This document shows, piece after piece, positions 32,232-40,280 of a stretch of DNA of 64,000 nucleotides; the stretch's first letter is position 1; every line of letters starts with the position of its first letter. Location of the stretch: assembly GCF_008065375.1 (NCBI RefSeq), contig NZ_VJYI01000002.1, forward strand, positions 620,001 through 684,000. The letters are read 5' to 3'. Under the pieces are notes generated by a model. The model saw nothing but the letters and a program-made list of their open reading frames with translations. It did no database searches and was not told the DNA's origin. Source of the DNA: Nonomuraea sp. SYSU D8015 (GTDB lineage: Bacteria; Actinomycetota; Actinomycetes; Streptosporangiales; Streptosporangiaceae). Position numbers and translations under genes: made by a program.

Positions 32232-32738
32232 TCAAGCGCCGGGCGTAGGTTCCTCGGTGCCGAGGAGTTCGGCCAGCGTGGGTTCGGTGCCGGCGCCATC
32301 GGGCGGGAGCGCCTCGGGCTCGGCGCGGGCGGGACCGTCGTTCTGTGCGTTCGGGGATGGCGCGGCCGGAGGGCCTCCGTCGTTGACGGCTTGGGCGACC
32401 TGCTCCACGAGTGTGCGCAGTTCAGTCTGGCCGAGGCCGCGTACGCGCTGAGCCGAGACCTCAAACTCCGCTCCGTCTGGGCGGCGTACGGTGACCCGCG
32501 TGTCGGAGGTGCGGTGTCGGATCCAGCCGATCAGGGCGGCGGCGAAGACCACGGCAACGGGGCCCAGCTCCACCAACACGGTCGCGACGGACTGACTCAT
32601 GCCGCCGCTCTGCCGACGCTCTGCGATCAAGTGCACGCGCCCGCGGAGCCGCTGCTGACCGTTCAGGTACGTGGCCAGCTCCTTTTCCTGCTCGCCGGGT
32701 GCGCGACCACCACCGCGTACCCGCATGCTGACCCTCAT
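32232..32738 (-). CDS. EACC1-like protein (effector-associated constant component)
   Basis: A 168-residue protein starting MRVSMRVRGG; AAAGGAG lies upstream. The layout fits EACC1: a short N-terminal domain (EKELATYLNGQQRLRGRVHL), one membrane segment (VATVLVELGPVAVVFAAALI) and a small beta domain (VTVRRPDGAEFEVSAQRVRG), then a proline/alanine-rich tail. EACC1 proteins were described as constant partners of proteases and caspase-like effectors in NTP-dependent conflict systems of multicellular bacteria. The expected downstream effector is missing, because the gene ends 300 bases from att copy 4. Confidence 0.72.
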   Translation of the reverse strand: MRVSMRVRGGGRAPGEQEKELATYLNGQQRLRGRVHLIAERRQSGGMSQSVATVLVELGPVAVVFAAALIGWIRHRTSDTRVTVRRPDGAEFEVSAQRVRGLGQTELRTLVEQVAQAVNDGGPPAAPSPNAQNDGPARAEPEALPPDGAGTEPTLAELLGTEEPTPGA

Positions 32739-32901
32739 TCCCTGGAGCTCCTTTTCGTGCCGGCAGAGCGGCCGGAATTGATCAACCGGCTCGCCGGTAA
32801 CCATCTGAATAGCTTTTTCAACTTATTGCCAACGCATGGTCGGGGTGGTGCATACTACCGGATGCTCATTCTCATCGGGCGCACCCCACATGGAGGCGGA
32901 C

Positions 32902-34146
32902 ATGGAGCCGCAAAATTGGACAAACACCCTTGCCGCACCCATAAATAGCACATCTCCAGACAGGGGACCTGCTTCTATCCCATTGATCGAACGGCTTGCC
33001 GCCGGCCGGCCCACCAACTTCCCGAGTGTCGCAGTTTGGTTTAAATCGGGCATATTTCGTAATTTCCGGGGAATGCTGGCAGGCCTTGTCGCGGCCTGGT
33101 TCTACGTCCCCGGCGCGCTGGCCATGGCGGCAACGCTAGCGATCATGCTGGGAAGCTACGCCTACGTCCTCACACCTCTGATCGGCGAGCAGGCGCTTCC
33201 CTGGCCGATACGGAATCTGCCGCTCATAAGTGACGCTGCGGAAAATCTGCTCTTCCGGTCGAACGGCGTTATGGCGGCTCTCCTAGGTGTGCTCCTCGGG
33301 GCCACGATGGGGTTCGTCTTCGGTGTCATCTGGGTCTTCATAGGCCCGTTCGAGGAGAGTGTGGTCGACGGAATCGCCACGGTCTTCGGCTCGGTGGCCA
33401 TCGGTATCGCGGTCGGTATGCTCTACGCGGCTTATCGCGTATTGTTCGAGCGGCGAATACTTCAGATCAACGGGGCGCGCCGGCTCAGCCGCCGTGAGGC
33501 CGAATTCATTCTGCCGCTTGTGGCGGAGGCAACCGCCCGGCTAGGGCTGACGAATCATCCATGCGTACTCATCGACGACACGAGGGAGCCGAACGCGTTC
33601 GCATACACCCGGCACATCGTGATCTGCCGGGGGCTCCTCGAGGAGTTCAACTACGATCGAGAGCCGATCGCTGCGGTCCTCGCGCATGAATTGGTGCACT
33701 GGCGCAACGGAGATGCACTCTCCGCGGTGTTCGTCCGCGGAGTCGCGCTTCCGCTTTATCTGCTGCAGGCGGGCGGAGGTTGGCTGCGCGCCCGAGCGCG
33801 TAATTCAGTGCTGAGGTTTCTTGTCTGGGTCGTCTTCTGGCCTGTCTTCGTCACCGTCCAGTACTTCGTTGTCCCAATGCAGTCGGCCGATTCTCGACGG
33901 GCGGAATACCGCGCCGACGAGGGAGCCGTGCTGGCGGGGCACCGCGACGGGATGCGCCAGGTGCTGAATCTCCGCCGTTCCTTCGAGGACGGACGCAATG
34001 GCTGGGTGGCGGCGGTCTGCGCCTCGCACCCGCCGAACGAGTTGCGACTGGAGCGGTTGGAAGAGCCCGGGAAAGACTATCGCCTTCCGGACAAGGACTC
34101 CCCGGCAATGCCTCTACCCGTGCTGTTGACCAACGACCTGGACTGA
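32902..34146 (+). CDS. Membrane-bound M48-type metalloprotease
   Basis: A 414-residue protein. ATG 32902 is preferred (GGAGG five bases upstream); in-frame starts at 32836 and 32890 also exist. Two hydrophobic segments before residue 110 and more at about 130-190 place it in the membrane. The zinc site is AVLAHELVHWRNGD (HExxH), and the third ligand Glu lies in SRRAEYRADEGAVLAG. This resembles HtpX and Ste24 proteases, which cleave membrane proteins or prenylated peptides. It diverges from the EACC1 gene and is followed 12 bases later by the zinc-ribbon gene. Confidence 0.88.
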   Translation: MEPQNWTNTLAAPINSTSPDRGPASIPLIERLAAGRPTNFPSVAVWFKSGIFRNFRGMLAGLVAAWFYVPGALAMAATLAIMLGSYAYVLTPLIGEQALPWPIRNLPLISDAAENLLFRSNGVMAALLGVLLGATMGFVFGVIWVFIGPFEESVVDGIATVFGSVAIGIAVGMLYAAYRVLFERRILQINGARRLSRREAEFILPLVAEATARLGLTNHPCVLIDDTREPNAFAYTRHIVICRGLLEEFNYDREPIAAVLAHELVHWRNGDALSAVFVRGVALPLYLLQAGGGWLRARARNSVLRFLVWVVFWPVFVTVQYFVVPMQSADSRRAEYRADEGAVLAGHRDGMRQVLNLRRSFEDGRNGWVAAVCASHPPNELRLERLEEPGKDYRLPDKDSPAMPLPVLLTNDLD

Positions 34147-34157
34147 CAGGGCGTCCG

Positions 34158-35387
34158 ATGGCCACCCTCACCGCATGTCCGAAGTGCCGCACGGCGGTAC
34201 CACCGCAGCAGTCCGCATGCCTGCGCTGCGGGCAGTCCGTGGACGCTGTCGTCCAGGCGTGCGCCGCCTGCGAAAGCCGCAACGATCAGGACGCTCGTTT
34301 CTGTGCTCGGTGCGGGCATTCGCTGGCCGTGCCTGTCGCGCGGCCGAGCATGCCCGCAGTACCGGTCGACACGACGAATGTTTTCGTCGACTATCGGTCG
34401 CACCGCGTGCCGGTACTGATTGGCCTGGCCGTCTTTCTCGTTCTGGCCGTGCTGGTCAGCGGCCTCAAGGTCGTCGAGAGTTCGTTCTTCCGGCCGGAGT
34501 CGACCGTGGCCCGGTTCTTCGACGCGCTTCGCGACCGGGACGCGGCCCTCGCCCGCAGCCTGCTGGTGCCGACCGACGACATCGACAATCCAGTGCTGCT
34601 GCAGAGCAAGGTGCTCAAGTCATCCGGTTACATTCCGCCGGCGGACGTACGCGTGGAGGAAGCGCAGAAAACCGAATCCGAGTCCGAGGACGACGAGGTG
34701 ACCGTCCGCGCGAGCTTTACGCTCGATCAGGAAAGGCGCTCGGTGACCCTCCGTCTCCGTCGCGACGAGCAGCGCGTCGCCGGAGTTTTCCACCGGTGGC
34801 GCATCAAGGGTGGTGTGTACCAGATAACCGCCCATGCCTCTGGGGCGGAATCGCTCCTCGTGGCAGGCGAGGTCGTTCCCGTCAATCGCTCGTACGTCAT
34901 GCTTGATGCCTACCCGGGCGGATACCGAGTGTCGCTGCCCGACCAGCCGTTGTGGGAGGCGAATCCAGTCGTGGCGTACGCGGGTACCGATGTGGCCGGG
35001 TACGCCGTGGACGAGGTGTCGCTGGAGCCGGTCATCAAGAGCAGCGCGCGGGCCGCGATCGACCAGCAGGTGCGGTCGTATGTCGATAACTGCGCCAAAA
35101 GCACGTTGCTCGCGCCGGAGAACTGTCCCTTCTCGGCGGCCTCCTGGTACGAGGTGCGGAATGTGCGGTGGAAGATCGTCACCTACCCGGAGTACGTGGT
35201 GGAGCGCGGCTATTCCGGTGAGGTGACGTTGAGCAGCACCGAATACGGCGAGGCGAGCGTAACCGGGCGCGAGGTGTACGGCTTCAGCAGTGGGTCTCAA
35301 CCCTACGAAGAAACCACGCGGTTTTATGTTTCCGGCAGCGTGGTCGTTCTGGAAGGAGCGGTCACGTTCGTGCCGGAACAGCGGTAA
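34158..35387 (+). CDS. Zinc-ribbon membrane protein with extracellular domain
   Basis: A 409-residue protein. The first 60 residues hold two zinc ribbons (CPKCRTAVPPQQSACLRCGQ and CAACESRNDQDARFCARCGH). A single membrane segment follows (VPVLIGLAVFLVLAVLVSGL), then about 300 residues likely outside the membrane, with NTF2-like features (FFDALRDRDAALARSL) and beta-rich repeats. Cytosolic ribbons with an outer domain suggest a receptor or scaffold. It is probably co-transcribed with the M48 gene. The 3' end overlaps the convergent KAP gene by 26 bases. Confidence 0.75.
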   Translation: MATLTACPKCRTAVPPQQSACLRCGQSVDAVVQACAACESRNDQDARFCARCGHSLAVPVARPSMPAVPVDTTNVFVDYRSHRVPVLIGLAVFLVLAVLVSGLKVVESSFFRPESTVARFFDALRDRDAALARSLLVPTDDIDNPVLLQSKVLKSSGYIPPADVRVEEAQKTESESEDDEVTVRASFTLDQERRSVTLRLRRDEQRVAGVFHRWRIKGGVYQITAHASGAESLLVAGEVVPVNRSYVMLDAYPGGYRVSLPDQPLWEANPVVAYAGTDVAGYAVDEVSLEPVIKSSARAAIDQQVRSYVDNCAKSTLLAPENCPFSAASWYEVRNVRWKIVTYPEYVVERGYSGEVTLSSTEYGEASVTGREVYGFSSGSQPYEETTRFYVSGSVVVLEGAVTFVPEQR

Positions 35388-37449
35388 CCGCCGATGCCTC
35401 CACCACGGCGCAGGCGTCAGCGGCGCGCTTCAGCCTCCGCTCGATCTCTCGTGGGTGCCGCCCGAGCGAGGAGCGGGCCCCCGCCAGCGCGGTGACCGCC
35501 TTGCTCATCGCCTCGGTCTGCCACGCCGCCGGCTGGCGCGCTACCGAGAACAGGCGCTCGCAGAGACCGGCAATCCGGGCGTACGACGCCAGAGTGGCCG
35601 CCGGCTGGGCCTCTGCGGCGACCGTCCCCGTATCTGGGGGGAACTCACTCGCCTCGACGAGGTCGTACAGGCTCGGGACCTCGTCCTCAAGCGACTCCTG
35701 GAACGCCAGAACCCGGTCCAGCATCGCCTTCGTGAGCTCGTCGCCCTCGCCGCGCAGCTTCTCGACGGTCGCGTCCACGACCTCACGCAGGTCCTTCCGC
35801 AGCACGCGCCGAGACAGCAGGGTGATGGTGGCCTCTTCATCGCCCTTGAGCTCGCGCTTGAGGTCCACGCATGATCGCGCGGTCCGGATGAGGTCGCGCG
35901 CGTGGCCGCCGGACCATGCGTGGCAGAACAGCACGAACACCTTGGAGAAGTCGCGCGCCCGCCGGGAGATGAGCGTCTGTGACTCCTCCAGCGACAGCGG
36001 ACCGACCGAGATGATGGTGTCGAACGCGGAGTCGAACACGTCCCGCACCGGCACTCCCCGCGCGGCGAAGCTGTGCATGGCGTCGGTGGACACGGAGAGG
36101 ACGAAGTGTGCCTTGGCGACGTGGAACAGGTCCTTGAGCCCATTTATCGCATCGACGGCCTCGGCCGGATTCGCCAGCTTGTCCAGCTCGTCCACGCAGA
36201 TGACGACGGGTTTGTTGCTGAGCGCGAGCAACTGGTCGACGAACTGCCGGAGCGCCTGGACCGACTCGGCGTGGGTGACCTCGCGCTCGGTGCGGGAGAG
36301 CTTGCTGCCGCCCTCGAAGCCGGATCCGCTGACCTTGACCGCGGTGCTCGCGCTCCTCTCGACCGTCGTGGACCAGCGCAGGAACTCCAACTGCTGGAGG
36401 CAGAGCTCACGCGTCGTCTGCGGCGAGACCATCAGTTTCGCCCGGCTCTGGAAGAGCGCCCACTGGCGGCTGATCACGAACCCGACGATCAGGGCCCCCA
36501 GCACGACGGCGGTGAAGCCCGTCCAGCCGAGGTTGAACGAATTCGGCGTGGGACGGTTTTTGTCGTAGATCCACAGTGTCACCAGGAGGAGCACCACCAC
36601 CGACCCGAGGAGCGTCCGCAGCACCGCGCGCAGAGCCGGCGCCGCCATGCGGTTGCGGATGAGACCGGCCTCGCCGGGTTTCAGTCCGACCTGCGCCAAT
36701 TCGCTGTGGATGAGGCGGGTGAACTCTACGGCGGAGTACTGCACCGGCGCGCTGACCAGGGCGACGTGGCAGTCGAGGGCCTCGTCCAGCCGCAGTTGCC
36801 GCATCAGGGTGGTCTTGCCGGAGCCGCGGGCGCCGGCAAGACCGGTCGCCGAGGACTCATGTCCGCAGATGAAGGTTCGGAGCCGCTCATATGTTAGGGA
36901 TGGAATGGTGTCCTGAAGGTTGAGCTCCACCAGCGCAGGAGCCTTGGACGTGTGCAGCGTGCCGGACCAGCGCACGTCGTCACCCTGCAACTCGCTGATG
37001 ATGAGGCGGACCAGGGCGCGCAGCGGCGGCATCAGCGCGCTTCGGAGCTCTCGGGAAGCGACCAGGCTCCGCCGCCGGATCGCGCTCCACCGGTTCACCA
37101 CGGCGAGCGTCCCCAGCGCCACCAGGCCGAGTGAGAACGTGGTGTTGGCCGCTCTTGACCGGAAGGGGATTCCGGCGCTCCAGAAAGTGGTCCCGAGGAT
37201 GAGGAGGGACGCCACGAGGAGTGCCAGGGCGGCGATGGCCAAGGGCCGACGCCATGCACGGCGCGCTTCGTCGACCACCGCGATCTCGTCACCCAGCACA
37301 TTGGAGAGCTCAACGGCTCGCTGCCGGACGCCGTCGAGTATTTGGGGGTGAAGCTCGGGATCGTACGTCAGCTCGGCGTCGTTTTTCAACAGCTCAAGTG
37401 TGATTTGCTCCAACGCCTCCGGGGACAGTCCATCGACCTTGCCGCTCAT
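35362..37449 (-). CDS. KAP-family P-loop NTPase with membrane segments
   Basis: A 695-residue protein. Two membrane segments lie near residues 65-115 (IAALALLVASLLILGTTFW, TTFSLGLVALGTLAVV). The Walker A is GARGSGKTTLMRQL (about residue 210). Two more segments are inserted inside the NTPase domain (LLGSVVVLLLVTLWIY, AVVLGALIVGFVI), the hallmark of KAP NTPases. The Walker B is PVVICVDELDKL. KAP ATPases anchor signalling or defence complexes at the membrane. The C-terminal 150 residues are helical. It is transcribed towards the zinc-ribbon gene and away from the STAND gene. Confidence 0.88.
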   Translation of the reverse strand: MSGKVDGLSPEALEQITLELLKNDAELTYDPELHPQILDGVRQRAVELSNVLGDEIAVVDEARRAWRRPLAIAALALLVASLLILGTTFWSAGIPFRSRAANTTFSLGLVALGTLAVVNRWSAIRRRSLVASRELRSALMPPLRALVRLIISELQGDDVRWSGTLHTSKAPALVELNLQDTIPSLTYERLRTFICGHESSATGLAGARGSGKTTLMRQLRLDEALDCHVALVSAPVQYSAVEFTRLIHSELAQVGLKPGEAGLIRNRMAAPALRAVLRTLLGSVVVLLLVTLWIYDKNRPTPNSFNLGWTGFTAVVLGALIVGFVISRQWALFQSRAKLMVSPQTTRELCLQQLEFLRWSTTVERSASTAVKVSGSGFEGGSKLSRTEREVTHAESVQALRQFVDQLLALSNKPVVICVDELDKLANPAEAVDAINGLKDLFHVAKAHFVLSVSTDAMHSFAARGVPVRDVFDSAFDTIISVGPLSLEESQTLISRRARDFSKVFVLFCHAWSGGHARDLIRTARSCVDLKRELKGDEEATITLLSRRVLRKDLREVVDATVEKLRGEGDELTKAMLDRVLAFQESLEDEVPSLYDLVEASEFPPDTGTVAAEAQPAATLASYARIAGLCERLFSVARQPAAWQTEAMSKAVTALAGARSSLGRHPREIERRLKRAADACAVVEASAVTAVPART

Positions 37450-37779
37450 CACCACCCCCGCTGGCACAATCTGTGGTACCGATTTAGGTCACCATAAATG
37501 CAGTCGTCGGTCAGGAGAAAAAAGAGGAGTACGTCGAGGGGTTTCGCTCGCGAGGGACTTCTTAGCGCTAGATATAGCATGATAGAAGACTTTCTTGGAT
37601 GATTACGGCGTTCCTCATGCCGGGTATCACGCCAGGTCACCATCATTGGAAGCCTCGGCATGGACGGCCATGCGTATTCGGCAGGCAGGACGTGTGCGAC
37701 CAGGCATTCGTTCTTGTGGGCGGCAACGGGTACGGGAGATCATGATGCGACAGGTCGGGGCGTCGGCAGGAGTCTCTTC

Positions 37780-39738
37780 GTGACCGCGCACGGCGCCTGC
37801 CCGTGGGTCGGCCTCCGGCCGTTCGGTAGAGACGATGAGGCCAGGTTCTTCGGACGCAGTATCGAAACCCGCGCGGTGGCCGAGCTCTGGCAGAGGAATC
37901 GGCTGACACTGCTGATCGGGGATTCGGGCGTGGGAAAGACGTCCCTGCTCCACGCCGGGCTGGTTCCGTACCTGGCCAACAACGGAGCGCGAGTGGTGCC
38001 CGTCGGTGACCTGAACTACCGCAGGACCCTGCCGGCTCCGGTGATCACGGCTCGAGGCCGCACTCTCTTCGCGCTCCTGTCGTCGTGGCAGCCCACGGAG
38101 GAACCCTCACGCAGCGTCGGCCTGACGATCGCGGAGTTCTTCCGGCGGAAGACCGCCACCGCGCCGCCTGGCACATCGACTCTGGTGGCGATCGACGGCG
38201 CCGAGAGCGTACTCCGCCGATCTACCGCCGGGAAGCCGGAACACCGCCGCTTCCGCGAGGAACTGGAAGTCGCTCTACGGGCCTTTCCAGAGGTCCATCT
38301 GCTGCTGTCGATCCGGCCCGACTGCGTCGAGGAGGCGGGCGACCTCGCCGGGGTGCTGGGCGAGACCCCGGTACAGTACGCACTGCCGCCGCTGGACCGG
38401 CAGTCCGCGATCGACGCGCTGACGCGGCCGCTGCTGGGCACCCATCTGCAGTTCGACCCCGGCGTGCCCGCGCGGCTCGTCGACACGCTGACGGTCGAGC
38501 ACAGCACGTCGGGTGTCGCGCTGGTGGAGCCTGCCCTTCTTCAGGTGTTGTGCGCCGAACTCTGGGAAGGCCTGCGCGGCGGCGGGACGTTGTCCGTCAT
38601 CGTCGAAAGGGTGCTCGACGACGTGGACGGAATGCTGGCCGAGTTCTGCACCCGCACTCTCTTCACGCTGACCACCGACCACGGCCTGCCGACCTGTGAG
38701 ATCGGCGGCTGGATGCGCCGGGCCTTCACCACGTCACCCGATGAGACCTCGCCTTGCGAGGCCAGACCCGCGCCCCAGAGTGACCGTCCGAAAGATCTCA
38801 CCGATACCGTTGTCCGGGCGGTGGAGGACCGGCATCTTCTCAAGTTCTGCCGGCTGGCCGACGGGGACGGCTTCCAACTTCAGCATCCGCGACTGGCGAA
38901 CGCGCTCCAGCGGCTCGGGGAGGCACCGACGGCGCGGCCGGATCCCACCGCGGGCGACCTTCTGCGCGAGGCGGAGCGGGCGATGTCTGCGGGCAACCTG
39001 AAGCTCGCCGAAAAGTACACACGAGCGGTACTGGCGATGACCGAAAGGGAGCACAGCGAACTCCACATCTCCGCCCGGATCATCCTGGGCGACATCGCGC
39101 ATATGCGAGCGGATCACGAAGCCGCATGGCAGGCCTACGACAACGCGCTGGCGATGGAGCTGATGGCGGATCCCCGGTCCCCCGCCGTGGCGTACCTGTT
39201 CGCCGCGATCGCCCGCGTCCGCCTTCTCCAGGGGGATACGGAAAGCGCGCTTGGCAGCGCGCGTTCCGGTCGGCTCATCACGGCGGATGAGACGATCACC
39301 TTACTGGAGCTCGGGCAGGCTCTCTGGTACGTGAACCGGCACCAGGCGGCGGTCAAGGAGTTGAACGTCGTGCTGGAGAGGGATCCAGCACATGCCGAGG
39401 CCCTGCGCATTCGCGGAGAGATCTACGCGGACTGGGGTAAGTCGCAGCAGGCCCTGGACGACCTGGCCAATGTCGCCATCGCTGCCCCGCCATCGGCCCG
39501 CGCGGCGTACATCCTGGCGGCGGGCCCCCATGCCCCTGTCTCGCGGAGGGAGGTCGAGGAGCTTCGCGAAGAGGGGCGGCAGCATGGCCTGGTCCTGATG
39601 TACCTCGCCCGATCGTTCCGTAAGCGGGGAGAGCGAGACTTTGCGGCGGAACTCGCCGGCGAAGCTCTCCAGGCGACGAATCCACGCCTGTCGCACCACC
39701 ATCGAACGCAGGTCGAAAGAATTGCACGAAGGCAGTGA
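37780..39738 (+). CDS. STAND NTPase (nSTAND1-like) with TPR C-terminus
   Basis: A 652-residue protein; GTG 37780 is set by AGGAG seven bases upstream. It opens with ACPWVGLRPFGRDDEARFFG, the entry motif of nSTAND1 proteins, then the Walker A LLIGDSGVGKTSLLHAGLVP and Walker B TLVAIDGAES. The sensor region (LLLSIRPDCVEEAGDLAGVL) and winged helix follow. The C-terminal 270 residues are tetratricopeptide repeats (AERAMSAGNLKLAEKYTRAV onwards). STAND proteins act as ligand-triggered switches. No obvious effector domain is fused, so the output may be a partner protein. Confidence 0.85.
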   Translation: MTAHGACPWVGLRPFGRDDEARFFGRSIETRAVAELWQRNRLTLLIGDSGVGKTSLLHAGLVPYLANNGARVVPVGDLNYRRTLPAPVITARGRTLFALLSSWQPTEEPSRSVGLTIAEFFRRKTATAPPGTSTLVAIDGAESVLRRSTAGKPEHRRFREELEVALRAFPEVHLLLSIRPDCVEEAGDLAGVLGETPVQYALPPLDRQSAIDALTRPLLGTHLQFDPGVPARLVDTLTVEHSTSGVALVEPALLQVLCAELWEGLRGGGTLSVIVERVLDDVDGMLAEFCTRTLFTLTTDHGLPTCEIGGWMRRAFTTSPDETSPCEARPAPQSDRPKDLTDTVVRAVEDRHLLKFCRLADGDGFQLQHPRLANALQRLGEAPTARPDPTAGDLLREAERAMSAGNLKLAEKYTRAVLAMTEREHSELHISARIILGDIAHMRADHEAAWQAYDNALAMELMADPRSPAVAYLFAAIARVRLLQGDTESALGSARSGRLITADETITLLELGQALWYVNRHQAAVKELNVVLERDPAHAEALRIRGEIYADWGKSQQALDDLANVAIAAPPSARAAYILAAGPHAPVSRREVEELREEGRQHGLVLMYLARSFRKRGERDFAAELAGEALQATNPRLSHHHRTQVERIARRQ

Positions 39739-39790
39739 CACACGGGAAGCGTAGGAGGGGATGACTTCTACCCAAACAGGACGTTATGCC

Positions 39791-39979
39791 TTAATCGCCG
39801 TCGAAATGGTCAACGAAGGAACTGAATCCGGCGATGGCCTCGGTATCCCGCCGATCGGGCTCCATCAGGCCCCTCATCGCGTGAGCGAAGACCGAACCGT
39901 CGAGTTCATCCAGGTCGCGTAGGGACAGATCGGCACAGTTAGGCAGCTGACCTGCCAGTTCGTTCTCCTGCTGCTCCAC
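39791..39979 (-). CDS. fxsA: FxsA-type precursor peptide with extended C-terminus
   Basis: A 62-residue peptide; GTG 39979 follows GGGAGG at five bases. The leader part (LSLRDLDELDGSVFAHAMRG, then EAIAGFSSF) matches the FxSxx-COOH family FxsA, the substrate of the radical SAM enzyme FxsB, whose product gene lies 3 kb away. In the family the chain ends right after F-x-S-x-x. Here GFSSFV is followed by six more residues, DHFDGD, giving three phenylalanine-led triplets in a row (FSS, FVD, FDG). It diverges from fxsT with a 300-base promoter region. Confidence 0.8.
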   Translation of the reverse strand: MEQQENELAGQLPNCADLSLRDLDELDGSVFAHAMRGLMEPDRRDTEAIAGFSSFVDHFDGD

Positions 39980-40280
39980 GACTACCTCCCGGCCTGATGC
40001 ATCATGGTCCCGTGTCCGGGCCAGCATACAAGCTGGGTCTCACCTCTGGTACGGGGACGGCACCGCTGGTACGGGGACCATGACGCGCAGACACTTGGAA
40101 AGGCCATCGTCGCGAGACATAATTGATCGATCTTCATGTTTACCATGAATGCTCGCTCTCGAGTTCTTATTCTTGTGCGAGTGCTTGGATATGGCATGGC
40201 CAAATTTCGGGCGTGCCATTGACCGTATCGACGCGCTGCACAAAAGTTGGGACTGGAATCCACGATTCGGAGGCGGCCTG

